64,000 bases of DNA, from NCBI GenBank assembly GCA_963785565.1, contig CAWAVV010000031.1:1-64000 (forward strand), written 5' to 3'. This stretch comes from AP-15 sp963785565. Lineage in GTDB: Bacteria; Pseudomonadota; Alphaproteobacteria; ATCC43930; CGMCC-115725. A program made the position numbers and the translations under genes. Positions 35,723 through 43,657 of the stretch are shown here, in pieces; position 1 is the first letter of the stretch; each line of letters opens with the position of its first letter. The notes under the pieces are model-generated. The model had not been told where the DNA came from. It saw only the letters and a program-made list of their open reading frames with translations, and did no database searches.

Positions 35723-35802
35723 ATGCCCACCATTACCACCAAGGACGGCCCGGAGATCTTCTACAAGGACTGGGGTTCGGGCCAGCCGATCGTGTTCAGC
35801 CA
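35723..35802 (+). pseudogene. Truncated start of a haloperoxidase-type alpha/beta hydrolase
   Basis: The first about 26 codons read MPTITTKDGPEIFYKDWGSG, then QPIVFS, the standard N-terminus of non-heme chloroperoxidase/arylesterase hydrolases, with AGGAG 6 bases before the ATG. Just where the family continues into HGWPLSxDDW, the frame turns into unrelated sequence and stops at 35902. The rest of the gene is missing. A deletion has joined this stump to the region before the GCS2 gene. The start signals are intact, so a short peptide could still be made. Confidence 0.75.
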
Positions 35803-35882
35803 AATGCCGACCTGTTGGCGTTCGTCAGAACCTAGTCTAACCTTCGGCAGCACCGAAGGAATGCGCCAATGCGGGGTTTCGC

Positions 35883-37019
35883 GTGGCCATAGCCGAACCT
35901 GAATTCACTCTTGGCATCGAGGAGGAATATTTTCTCGTCGATCGGGCGACGCGCGATATTGTCGAGGATCCGCCGCCGGCGATGCTGGCCGATTGCGAGG
36001 CGTTGCTGGCGGGGCAGGTCGGGCCGGAATTTCTGCGCTCGCAGATCGAGGTTGGGACGCGGGTCTGCGCCAGCCTTATCGAGGCGCGCGCCGATCTATG
36101 CCGGCTGCGCACAACGGTCGCCGAGGTGGCCGCGCGGCACGGCATGGCGCCGATCGCTGCGGCGACCCATCCTTTCGCCCGCTGGGACGCGCAAAAAACC
36201 ACCGAGCGCCGCCGCTATGCCGATTTGCAGGATGATCTGCAAGGGGTCGGAAGGCGGCTCGCGATCTGCGGGCTGCATGTCCATATCGGCCTGCCCGACA
36301 ACGAGCTGCGCATCGACCTGCTGAACCAGGCGACTTATTTCCTGCCGCATCTATTGGCCTTGTCGACCTCCTCGCCGTTCTGGCGCGGCGACAACACCGG
36401 GCTCAAATCCTATCGGCTGGCGGTCTTCGACGAATTGCCGCGCACCGGCATGCCCGAGCGCTTCGACAGCTGGGGCGAGTATCGCCGCCATGTCGATGTC
36501 CTGACCGGCGCCGGGCTGATCGGGGACGCCACCAAACTATGGTGGGATCTGCGGCCCAGCGAGCGGTTTCCGACCTTGGAAATGCGCATCACCGACAGCT
36601 GCACGACGATGGAGGATTCGCTGTCGATCGCGGCGCTGTTCCGTTGCCTGTTGCGCATGCTGTGGCGGCTAAAGCGCGAGAACCAGCGCTGGCGCATCTA
36701 TGCGCGGATGCTGATCGACGAAAACCGCTGGCGGGCGCAGCGCTACGGCACCGACCAGGGCCTCGTCGATTTCGGCCGCGGCGCGATCGTCCCCTATGCC
36801 GATCTGCTCGAAGAAATCCTGGCGCTGATCGACCAGGACGCCCGCCATTTCGGCTGCCTCGCTGAAGTCGCGCACGCCCGCGGCATCCTCGCCCGCGGCA
36901 CCAGCGCCCACCGCCAGCTCGCGGTCTTCGACGAGGCGCTCGCGGCCGGCGCCACCCGCGCGCAAGCCCTCGCCGCCGTCGTCGACTGGCTGATCGCCGA
37001 GACCGCACGCGCGGCGTGA
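35883..37019 (+). CDS. GCS2-type carboxylate-amine ligase (YbdK-like)
   Basis: A 378-aa glutamate-cysteine-ligase-2 family protein. The start FTLGIEEEYFLVD carries the conserved GxEEE ATP/Mg site. Other family blocks are ICGLHVHIGLPDNE, LSTSSPFWRGDNTGLKSYR, TKLWWDLRPSERFPTLEMRITD and ENRWRAQRYG. E. coli YbdK has weak glutamate-cysteine ligase activity; the physiological substrates of this clade are mostly unknown, with some members modifying peptides or tyramine. The start is a GTG at 35883. It stands alone between the cut haloperoxidase and the arsenic operon's convergent end. Confidence 0.87.
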   Translation: MAIAEPEFTLGIEEEYFLVDRATRDIVEDPPPAMLADCEALLAGQVGPEFLRSQIEVGTRVCASLIEARADLCRLRTTVAEVAARHGMAPIAAATHPFARWDAQKTTERRRYADLQDDLQGVGRRLAICGLHVHIGLPDNELRIDLLNQATYFLPHLLALSTSSPFWRGDNTGLKSYRLAVFDELPRTGMPERFDSWGEYRRHVDVLTGAGLIGDATKLWWDLRPSERFPTLEMRITDSCTTMEDSLSIAALFRCLLRMLWRLKRENQRWRIYARMLIDENRWRAQRYGTDQGLVDFGRGAIVPYADLLEEILALIDQDARHFGCLAEVAHARGILARGTSAHRQLAVFDEALAAGATRAQALAAVVDWLIAETARAA

Positions 37020-37089
37020 GGGCGCGGGGGTGCGATGGTTCACGGCGGTCGCCATCGGCGCTCGCTGGCAGTGGCGATTGCGGGCGCTC

Positions 37090-37281
37090 TTATAGAGACA
37101 CAAGCCAAGCTGCGATCGACACGACAGCAACACCCACCGCGAGCACAAACGCAGCGATACAGGCACGCCTTATCCAGGATTGGTATGGCGGCTTGACGAC
37201 CCTAACGGCGACGAACAGGGCGCTGACGAGCAGGACAAGCGCGCCGACGAGTTGCTGCCGATCGAGATTGGCATAACGCAT
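37090..37281 (-). CDS. Small two-TM membrane protein at the end of the arsenic operon
   Basis: A 63-aa protein with two hydrophobic helices (LVGALVLLVSALFVAVRVV and ACIAAFVLAVGVAVVSIAAWLVSL) joined by a short basic loop (KPPYQSWIRR). It lies 54 bases after the acr3 stop on the same strand. The frame ends with a helix reaching the terminus, as in many small membrane proteins. No family is recognised, and the ribosome-binding site is weak. It may modulate the transporter, or simply be read through from the operon. Confidence 0.5.
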   Translation of the reverse strand: MRYANLDRQQLVGALVLLVSALFVAVRVVKPPYQSWIRRACIAAFVLAVGVAVVSIAAWLVSL

Positions 37282-37335
37282 CTTCGATTTTCAGACGGGT
37301 CGCGGAACGGGGGCGCCGTTCTAGCTCGCCCGGCC

Positions 37336-38418
37336 TCAGACGGCATGCCGCGCGCCGCGCGAGTACCAGCCGCGGGTGCGCAGCACGATGCGGACGACCG
37401 AGAGCATGACCGGGACTTCGACGAGCACGCCGACGACGGTGGCGAGGGCGGCGCCGGATTGGAAGCCGAACAGAGCAATCGCGGCGGCGACCGCCAGCTC
37501 GAAGAAATTCGAGGCGCCGATCAGGGCCGACGGGCAGGCGACATTGTGCGGCACGCCGAGCGCGCGGTTAAGCCCGTAGGCGATCCCGGCATTGAGATAA
37601 ACCTGAATCACGATCGGCACCGCCAGCAGCAGGATCACCAGCGGCTGGCGAATGATCTGTTCGCCCTGGAAGCCGAACAGCAGCACGAGCGTCGCGAGCA
37701 ATGCGACGAGCGAGATCGGCTGCAAAACCCGCAGCAGCTCCAGCAGTCCCGGCTCGCCGGCGCGCGCCAGCACCGAGCGCCGCCATAGCTGCGCCGCCAC
37801 TACCGGCACGACGATGTAGAGCACGACCGACAGGAACAGGGTCGCCCACGGCACGGTGATCGACGACAGGCCGAGCAATAGCCCGACGATCGGGGCAAAG
37901 GCGAAGACCATGATCGTGTCGTTGAGCGCCACCTGGGTCAGCGTGAAATTGGGTTCGCCATCGGTCAGGTTCGACCACACGAACACCATCGCCGTGCACG
38001 GCGCGGCGGCCAGCAGGATCAGCCCCGCGATGTAGCTGTCGATCTGCCCCGACGGCAGCCAGGGCCGGAACAGCCAGCCGATGAACAGCCAGCCGAGCAG
38101 GGCCATGCTGAACGGCTTGACCAGCCAGTTGATCCCGACGGTCACCGCGATGCCGCGCCATTGCTCGGCGACCCGGTGCAAGGCGCCGAAATCGACCTTG
38201 AGCAGCATCGGCACGATCATCAGCCAGATCAGCACCGCGACCGGGATGTTGACTTGGGCGACGGTCATGCGGCCGAGCATCTGGAACGGGGCGGGCAGCA
38301 ACCGGCCAAGCACAATGCCAGCGACGATACAGAGCGCCACCCACACCGTCAGATAGCGTTCAAAGGTTCCCAGCGTCGGCCGCGCGCGCGGGCGGCCGGT
38401 TTCAGCGACCGAAGTCAT
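37336..38418 (-). CDS. acr3: ACR3-family arsenite efflux permease
   Basis: A 360-aa, ten-TM protein of the ACR3/BASS fold. Family blocks seen include LSTFERYLTVWVALCIVAG-like N-terminus, VNIPVAVLIWLMIVPMLLKVDF, INWLVKPFSMALLGWLFI, AAPCTAMVFVWSNLTDGEPNFTLTQVALND (split here as conserved Cys and Asn/Asp motifs), and SALIGASNFFELAVAAAIALFG near the C-terminus. The Cys in APCTAMVF is the thiolate used for arsenite transport. It starts 8 bases after the arsC stop, so is co-transcribed. It expels As(III) formed by ArsC across the inner membrane. Confidence 0.93.
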   Translation of the reverse strand: MTSVAETGRPRARPTLGTFERYLTVWVALCIVAGIVLGRLLPAPFQMLGRMTVAQVNIPVAVLIWLMIVPMLLKVDFGALHRVAEQWRGIAVTVGINWLVKPFSMALLGWLFIGWLFRPWLPSGQIDSYIAGLILLAAAPCTAMVFVWSNLTDGEPNFTLTQVALNDTIMVFAFAPIVGLLLGLSSITVPWATLFLSVVLYIVVPVVAAQLWRRSVLARAGEPGLLELLRVLQPISLVALLATLVLLFGFQGEQIIRQPLVILLLAVPIVIQVYLNAGIAYGLNRALGVPHNVACPSALIGASNFFELAVAAAIALFGFQSGAALATVVGVLVEVPVMLSVVRIVLRTRGWYSRGARHAV

Positions 38419-38426
38419 GGCAGCTC

Positions 38427-38936
38427 CTATTTCGGTACGACCCGCAGGCGGCCGAGTTCGTCGACCTTTCGCTTGATCGCCAAGCGATCGAGCCTGTCGA
38501 TCGGCAGAGCGACCAAAATCTTTATGCGGTTTTCGAGTGCGAGATACGCCTCCCGGAACGCCTTGCGTTGCTCGGCTTCCGTGCCATCGACAGCGGCCGG
38601 ATCAGGCACGCCCCAATGGGCGGTCACCGGGTTGCCGGGCCATACCGGACACGCCTCAGCCTCCGCCTGATCGCAGACCGTGAAGACGAAATCCATGACC
38701 GGCGCGCCAGCGCGAGCGAATTCATCCCAGCTTTTGCTTCGTAGCCCTGTTGTCGGCAGATGGTGATGTTCGAGTTCCTCGAGCGCCAGCGGATGCACCG
38801 CACCCCGCGGAAAGCTGCCGGCGCTGTAGCCTTTGAACCATCCCCTGCCCCAGTGGCCGAGCAGGACTTCGGCCATGATGCTCCGCGCCGAATTGCCGCT
38901 GCAGAGGAACAGGACGTTGTAGGCCCTCGCGGTCAT
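38427..38936 (-). CDS. arsC: Arsenate reductase ArsC (LMW-phosphatase fold)
   Basis: A 169-aa protein of the low-molecular-weight tyrosine-phosphatase type. It starts YNVLFLCSGNSARSIMAE, the CX5R P-loop with nucleophile Cys12 and Arg18. Further Cys residues occur in FTVCDQAEAEACPVWPG, used for the disulfide cascade with thioredoxin or glutaredoxin. It reduces As(V) to As(III). It lies between arsM and acr3 with short spacers (19 and 8 bases), giving a compact operon. It is slightly longer than the S. aureus enzyme (131 aa), as usual for the proteobacterial branch. Confidence 0.92.
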   Translation of the reverse strand: MTARAYNVLFLCSGNSARSIMAEVLLGHWGRGWFKGYSAGSFPRGAVHPLALEELEHHHLPTTGLRSKSWDEFARAGAPVMDFVFTVCDQAEAEACPVWPGNPVTAHWGVPDPAAVDGTEAEQRKAFREAYLALENRIKILVALPIDRLDRLAIKRKVDELGRLRVVPK

Positions 38937-38955
38937 CGCGAGAATGCCTCGGCCT

Positions 38956-39756
38956 TTATCGGGCCGCGGGTTTGCGGGCTTCGATGATGGCCGAGACCAC
39001 GTAGTCTTCGATGTCTCGTCCCGGCGACCAGGTCTTAATCAGCTCGCGGCTTTCGGGTTTGGCGAGGACCCGGATGTCGACAAAGCCGGCGTCGCCGAGC
39101 CAGGCCTCGATCCGCTCCGCCGGCGCCGCGCCGGCGACGCAACCGCAGACCAACGCCGGATCGGCGGCCAGCACGTCGGGGAGCGGACGGATGCCCACGA
39201 TGTCGGAAACGGCGAGCCGGCCACCGGGTTTGAGCACGCGAAACGCCTCGCGGAACACCTGTGCCTTGTCAGGGACGAGATTGATCACGCAATTCGAGAT
39301 CACGACATCGGCCGAGTTGTCGGCGACCGGCAGATGCTCGAGCTCGCCGAGGCGGAACTCGACATTGGCGGCGCCGATCTTGGCCGCGTTCTCGCGCGCC
39401 TTGGCCAACATCTCGTGCGTCATGTCGACGCCGATGACCCGGCCCGCATCACCCACCTGCCGCGCCGCCAGAAAACAGTCGAAGCCGGCCCCACTGCCGA
39501 GATCGACGACGGTCTCGCCCGGCTGCATCGCGGCGATCGCCTGCGGGTTGCCGCATCCGAGCCCGAGATTCACGCCTTCGGGAATTGCAGCGAGATCAGC
39601 CGCCGAATAACCCATCTGCAGCGCCTTATCCTGGGCAGCGGTAGAAGGCCCGCAACACGACGATGCCGCCGGTGCGCAGCATCCCGAGGGTTCGGCCGCA
39701 GCCGCGATGCTGCCGTAGCGGACGCGCACCAATTCCTTGATTTCAGCCTGGTCCAT
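38956..39756 (-). CDS. arsM: Arsenite methyltransferase ArsM
   Basis: 266 aa from MDQAEIKELVRVRYG (ATG 39756); the longer open frame upstream overlaps arsR and is not used. SAM-binding motif I is VVDLGSGAGFDC, and motif II is GRVIGVDMTHEML. The three arsenic-binding cysteines of ArsM are present at 68 (LGCGN), 156 (VISNCVINL) and 206 (VCGCVAG). A Cys-rich N-terminal patch (GCC, SCC) precedes the Rossmann domain. It methylates As(III) to volatile methylarsenicals. It lies second in the operon, 11 bases after arsR. Confidence 0.93.
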   Translation of the reverse strand: MDQAEIKELVRVRYGSIAAAAEPSGCCAPAASSCCGPSTAAQDKALQMGYSAADLAAIPEGVNLGLGCGNPQAIAAMQPGETVVDLGSGAGFDCFLAARQVGDAGRVIGVDMTHEMLAKARENAAKIGAANVEFRLGELEHLPVADNSADVVISNCVINLVPDKAQVFREAFRVLKPGGRLAVSDIVGIRPLPDVLAADPALVCGCVAGAAPAERIEAWLGDAGFVDIRVLAKPESRELIKTWSPGRDIEDYVVSAIIEARKPAAR

Positions 39757-39767
39757 GACTTCCTCCG

Positions 39768-40130
39768 TCACGCCGATTCCCTGTCGGCCGGCACCGCTGT
39801 CGCGGTCGCCTGTGGACAACAGACCGGGACACGCAGCGCCGCACCGCCGCCACAGCAATTTTCGGTCAAGTAGGCCATCAGCGCGTTCATCACCGCGAAA
39901 TCCGTCGCATAGATCAGCTGTCGGCTCATCCGGCGCTGGGTGATCAAGCCGGCATGGGTCAGCTGCTGCAGATGAAAGGTCAAGGAGGACGGCGACAACT
40001 CCAGCGCCTGCGCAATCGTTCCCGCCGACAAGCCGTCTGGCCCGCGCTGCACCAACAGGCGGTACACCGCCAGCCGGGTTTCATGGGCCAGCGCGCCGAG
40101 CGCCGCGATCGCTTGTTTGGCCTCCACCAC
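39768..40130 (-). CDS. arsR: ArsR-family arsenic-responsive repressor
   Basis: A 120-aa winged-helix repressor: ALAHETRLAVYRLL, then the recognition region SAGTIAQALELSPSSLTFHLQQLTHAGLI and the wing QRRMSRQLIYATDF. It lacks the classic ELCVCDL arsenic site in helix alpha-3 but has C-terminal pairs (ENCCGG and VCCP), resembling the atypical C-terminal As(III) sites of some alphaproteobacterial ArsR proteins. It heads arsR-arsM-arsC-acr3 and is divergent from a DUF1244 gene. It probably represses the operon through the dyad at 40141-40159. Confidence 0.9.
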   Translation of the reverse strand: MVEAKQAIAALGALAHETRLAVYRLLVQRGPDGLSAGTIAQALELSPSSLTFHLQQLTHAGLITQRRMSRQLIYATDFAVMNALMAYLTENCCGGGAALRVPVCCPQATATAVPADRESA

Positions 40131-40140
40131 AACCTCTCAT

Positions 40141-40159
40141 ATTCCAACGAAGGTCGAAT
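40141..40159. promoter_or_regulatory. Candidate ArsR operator
   Basis: ATTCCAAC-GAA-GGTCGAAT is an imperfect dyad (six of eight arm positions pair) 10 bases upstream of the arsR ATG. Repression by ArsR proteins usually involves such AT-flanked dyads overlapping the promoter. Assigned on position only. Confidence 0.4.
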
Positions 40160-40274
40160 TTATGCCCAACATGCGACGGTGTCAACAATCTTACGTGGAT
40201 CATCGTATTATTCTCGGGGTGCGATCGCCGCGCTGTGGCGCTACATAGAGGCCAGCAACAACCAGGAGGTCCCG

Positions 40275-40568
40275 ATGGACGACAAGACCCGCACCGAACT
40301 CGAAGCCGCGGCGTTTCGCCGCCTGGTCGAGCATTTGCGCGAGCGCACTGACGTGCAGAACATCGACATGATGAATTTGGCGGGATTCTGCCGCAATTGC
40401 CTGTCGCGATGGTATCGCGAGGAGGCCGAGCAGCGCAGCGTCCCGCTGACCGACCCGCAGGCGCGCGAGATCGTCTACGGCATGCCCTATGACGAGTGGC
40501 GCAAGAAATACCAGAAAGACGCCAGCGCCGAGCAAAAGGCCGCTTTCGCCGCCCAGCAGCAGCACTGA
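40275..40568 (+). CDS. DUF1244 family protein
   Basis: A 97-aa protein typical of the DUF1244 family: the block RRLVEHLRERTDVQNIDMMNLAGFCRNCLSRWY and PQAREIVYGMPYDEWRKKYQ are its signature, with a CxxC pair in FCRNC. The start at ATG 40275 is set by AGGAGGT 5 bases upstream. It is a compact helical protein of unknown function, widespread in Alpha- and Gammaproteobacteria and often near metabolism genes. It is divergent from arsR, but this need not mean a shared role. Confidence 0.88.
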   Translation: MDDKTRTELEAAAFRRLVEHLRERTDVQNIDMMNLAGFCRNCLSRWYREEAEQRSVPLTDPQAREIVYGMPYDEWRKKYQKDASAEQKAAFAAQQQH

Positions 40569-40900
40569 TCCCGACTGGCACCCGCGGGCGGAGCAAAGTC
40601 CGCCTCCGCCCGCGAGCCAGAGACGTCATTCGCACGGTCCATCGAAGCCTCGGCCCTCTGGCGTGGATGCGAATCGCAGCCTTGAGAAGCAAGCGCGGGG
40701 TTGCGATTTCTGGCGATGCCCCAATACAATATAGGGTTGCAACGGCAGGCGGGCCCGAATCGTGCCGGCCAGCGTCGAAGGCTGCGGCACGGCCGAGATC
40801 ATGCGCCGGGCCAGCGTCTCGAAACCTCGCGTTTTTAATGTAATGAGTGAAAGTGACGGCAGGGCTGGTCCCTGCCGCCCCTGTCACACGGACACTCGTC
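40569..40900. other. Gene-free stretch between DUF1244 and a hydrolase
   Basis: 332 bases between convergent genes with no supported frame, motif or hairpin recognised. Confidence 0.5.
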
Positions 40901-41662
40901 TCATTGGGCGGCGGCCCGCATCGGTACGTGCCCCTTCAGGAAGCTGCGCACACGGTTGATCGTGCGTTCCTTCAAGTCCGGCGGCTCGCGCCACGGGAAG
41001 ACGGTGATCTCGGCATTGGGCGCCAGCGAGGCGACATCAATCGAGGTCTGCAGCGGGTGGGCCGGGGTGTCGTCGGGCAGGACCAAAATCGGCGTCCGAC
41101 AGTTCTTGATGAAGTCGCGCGATACGCTGTACAGGAAATCCGGGTTCACACGGTACAGATTGTGCAGGTATTGCTCGACCTGCGCCATGTTGAGATCCGG
41201 CCGGCGCGGCAGCAGCTCCGGCGCCCAGGCATCCTTGCCGGAATTGTACATGTAGTCCGGGAGTTCCGGCCGGTGCCCGACGGTCTGGCAAAACACCGCG
41301 GCGACGACGCGCCCGGGCGCACGCTGGAGGAGCTTCCCGGCAAAGCAGCCGCCGATGCAGTAGCCCATGTAGAAGAACTCGCGGATGCCGAGGTGGTCCA
41401 TCAACCCGAGCTGGTCGTCGGCGAAGGCGTCCCACGGGTCACCGGTCGGGATCGGCCCGGCCGATTCGCCGCCATTAGCGTTGCGCTGGTCCATCGTGAC
41501 AACGCGGAAGTCGTTTTTGAGAGCCTCCGGCGCGTTGAACACAGCGGTCGGCCAGTTGCTGACCCGCGAGTTCAAGCCCCCGCCGGGGGTGACCAGCAAT
41601 GGGAAGCCGGAGCCGGCCTCCTCGTAGCGGATGCGGACATCGCCTTTTTGGTGAAACGGCAT
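40901..41662 (-). CDS. Alpha/beta hydrolase with cysteine nucleophile, copy 1
   Basis: A 253-aa alpha/beta hydrolase. The oxyanion region is LLVTPGGGLNSR, and the nucleophile elbow reads YMGYCIGGCFAG, with Cys where serine is usual, as in dienelactone hydrolases. The acid is near LVLPDDTPAHPLQ, which also holds a His (AHP), and the C-terminus is RSFLKGHVPMRAAAQ. AGGAGA lies 10 bases before the ATG. A second copy lies at 42160-42921; the proteins match in long blocks (DQLGLMDHLGIREFFYMGY and others), so the pair is a recent duplication. A small Cys-rich secreted gene sits between them. The substrate is unknown. Confidence 0.87.
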   Translation of the reverse strand: MPFHQKGDVRIRYEEAGSGFPLLVTPGGGLNSRVSNWPTAVFNAPEALKNDFRVVTMDQRNANGGESAGPIPTGDPWDAFADDQLGLMDHLGIREFFYMGYCIGGCFAGKLLQRAPGRVVAAVFCQTVGHRPELPDYMYNSGKDAWAPELLPRRPDLNMAQVEQYLHNLYRVNPDFLYSVSRDFIKNCRTPILVLPDDTPAHPLQTSIDVASLAPNAEITVFPWREPPDLKERTINRVRSFLKGHVPMRAAAQ

Positions 41663-41857
41663 GGCATTTCTCCTGGTCCGGTGAGGTGTTTACGTGTACG
41701 CGTCCGTACTCGGCCAGCGCGTGCGCGGGTACGGGTGTAAGTCAACTAACAGAATTTCTCGCGGACTTTCTAAAATATATTTTCAATTTCTAAAGTACAT
41801 CGGTATTATGCGCAACTCCCCGCGAGAAAAAATATCTGAAAAAAGCTACGGTGGCAA

Positions 41858-42145
41858 CTAGTTGTTGGTGCCGACATTTCGAGGGATGCAGTAGTTGACC
41901 AGGCACTCGGGACGGTCCGCCGTTGCTACGCTCCGCAACTGAAGCACCGCCGCCCCGGCTGCGCAATAAGAGGCATTGGCAACAACAAAATCCCCGAAGG
42001 TAGCCTGGCTGATAAAAACGAAGCCGTGGGCAGCAATCAGACCCTGAAGATCAGCGCATGTGTAGGTACGGGAATCTATTCCCGCGGCAAAAGCGGATGA
42101 ACAGAGGGCCATTGCGCCCAGGATAAAAATAAGCCGCCCTGTCAT
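41858..42145 (-). CDS. Small secreted Cys-containing protein
   Basis: A 95-aa protein with a signal peptide (RLIFILGAMALCSSAFAAG) and a mature part carrying four cysteines (TCADL, SYCAAG, ECLV, YCIP), spacing that suggests two disulfides. It lies on the same strand between the two hydrolase copies. The flanking DNA is more AT-rich (41750-41860). The fold is not recognised; size and pattern recall small periplasmic DUF proteins with an SYCA...G motif. Likely periplasmic or secreted. Confidence 0.7.
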   Translation of the reverse strand: MTGRLIFILGAMALCSSAFAAGIDSRTYTCADLQGLIAAHGFVFISQATFGDFVVANASYCAAGAAVLQLRSVATADRPECLVNYCIPRNVGTNN

Positions 42146-42159
42146 ATGGGCAGCCCGTG

Positions 42160-42921
42160 TTATTGAGCGGCGGCGCGCATCGGCACATGCGCTTTCAGGA
42201 AGCTGCGCACGCGATTAATCGTGCGCTGCTTCAATTCTTCGGGCTCCTTCCATGGGTAGACCGTGATCTCGGCGTTCGGCGCCAGCGACGCCACGTCGAT
42301 CGAGGTCTGCAGTGGATGCCCCGGTACGTCATCCGGCAGCACCAGCATCGGCGTGCGGCAATTCCTGATGAAGTCGCGTGACACGCTGTACAGGAAATCG
42401 GGCTGCACCGCGTACAGATCGTGCAGGTATTTCTCGATCGTGTCCGCCGATACTTCGGGACGCCGCTTGATGAAGTCGGGGACCCAGTTGTCCTTGCTAT
42501 GCCGGTACATGACGGTCGGGTTTTCCGGCCGATGGCCGACGCTCTGACAGAACACCGCGGCGACGACGCGGTTGGGCGCCCGCTGCATCAGCTTTCCGGC
42601 AAAGCAGCCGCCGATGCAATAGCCCATATAGAAGAATTCGCGGATGCCGAGATGGTCCATCAGTCCAAGCTGGTCGTCGGCGAACGCATCCCAAGGGTTA
42701 TCGACCTGCACTGGGCCGGTCAATTCGCCGCCATTGGCGTTGCGCTGGTCCATCGTGACAACGCGGAAGTCGTTTTTGAACGCCTCCATGGCGTTGATCA
42801 CGGCGGTCGGCCAGTTGCCGACCCGCGAGTTCAAGCCTCCGCCGGGGGTGACCAGCAGCGGGAAGCCGGCGCCGGTCTCCTCGTAGCGGATGCGGACGTC
42901 GCCCCTCTGGTAAAACGGCAT
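42160..42921 (-). CDS. Alpha/beta hydrolase with cysteine nucleophile, copy 2
   Basis: 253 aa from ATG 42921 (AAGGGAGAG upstream); an open 40-codon extension upstream is Arg-rich and unlikely. It parallels copy 1 throughout, including the Cys nucleophile elbow YMGYCIGGCFAG and the end HVPMRAAAQ. Differences concentrate in the central cap region (YRHSKDNWVPDFIKRRPEVSA against the corresponding part of copy 1). This suggests diverged substrate preference after duplication. Confidence 0.87.
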   Translation of the reverse strand: MPFYQRGDVRIRYEETGAGFPLLVTPGGGLNSRVGNWPTAVINAMEAFKNDFRVVTMDQRNANGGELTGPVQVDNPWDAFADDQLGLMDHLGIREFFYMGYCIGGCFAGKLMQRAPNRVVAAVFCQSVGHRPENPTVMYRHSKDNWVPDFIKRRPEVSADTIEKYLHDLYAVQPDFLYSVSRDFIRNCRTPMLVLPDDVPGHPLQTSIDVASLAPNAEITVYPWKEPEELKQRTINRVRSFLKAHVPMRAAAQ

Positions 42922-43657
42922 GGCAGTCTCTCCCTTGCGCAGTGTGGTATCCCGCGCCGGTACGCGTCTCGACCAGACGCGAGTGCGGCTGCGGGTTCTC
43001 GAGCGAATCTCGCTGGATAGCATCGTAGCCTTTGGGAGCACGGCGACGCAATCTCGGAGCGGCCGAGCCCACGCTTGCGGCCACCGGATTGCCTCGTCGC
43101 TTCGCTCTTCGCAATGACGGGATAGGCAGGGTCATTTCGACGGCTCATCTCCGCCCGCCCTGGTTACGCAGCCAGTCTTTGCCAGACGGCGCCTTTGATC
43201 ATTGCAGCGCCCTTTTCGCCTGCTCTAAGAGATCCGCACGCGATGTCGAGCAGAACGTCGTCCGGTCGTAATCCGTGATCAACGAGAAACTTGAATTGCA
43301 ACTCCCCCAATTCGTATCAGAGGCCACCCACATAGCCTCTCGGCCCCTCGCCCCCGCTGGACTGAGATTCGTTCGAAACGGAGAGATATTTTCGCAGCTT
43401 TGTGATCATCGGGTCCCCGCGTTAAATGGAGCATACCTTTCATACGCGTGAACAGTTCATGACCGACTTGTCGGGTCTGCGCGCGTCATTCCAAACGCCA
43501 GGCTTCCTTCGCCCAAATTAAAAACCTTGCGCCGTGAATACGATAAACCGGCGTACATCGAACGACACGGATCCATCCCTCGAAATCGGCTGGATTGAGA
43601 TCGTCGGCGACGTCGGGCTGGCTCAGAAATGCGCGCTCGCCGCCGGCCCAACCCGGA
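42922..43657. other. Long intergenic region with one repeat element
   Basis: 736 bases without a supported gene. It contains the ATTGCCTCGTCGCTTCGCTC-type element at 43084-43120 and otherwise only short chance frames. From about 43280 the sequence is AT-richer and may hold promoters, none defined. Confidence 0.55.
43084..43120. repeat. Intergenic repeat of the CGTCATTGCGAAGAGCGAAGCGACGAGGCAATCC type
   Basis: On the plus strand it runs CCGGATTGCC-TCGTCGCTTCGC-TCTTCGCAATGACGG. This matches, from memory, a short palindromic repeat scattered between genes in many proteobacterial genomes, in which GATTGC and GCAATGACG ends flank an inner TCGC/GCGA dyad. Confidence 0.6.

Noticed and set aside
38944..39873. 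A 309-codon plus-strand frame over arsM
   Set aside because: ArsM has all catalytic cysteines and SAM motifs; the opposite frame is low-complexity shadow.
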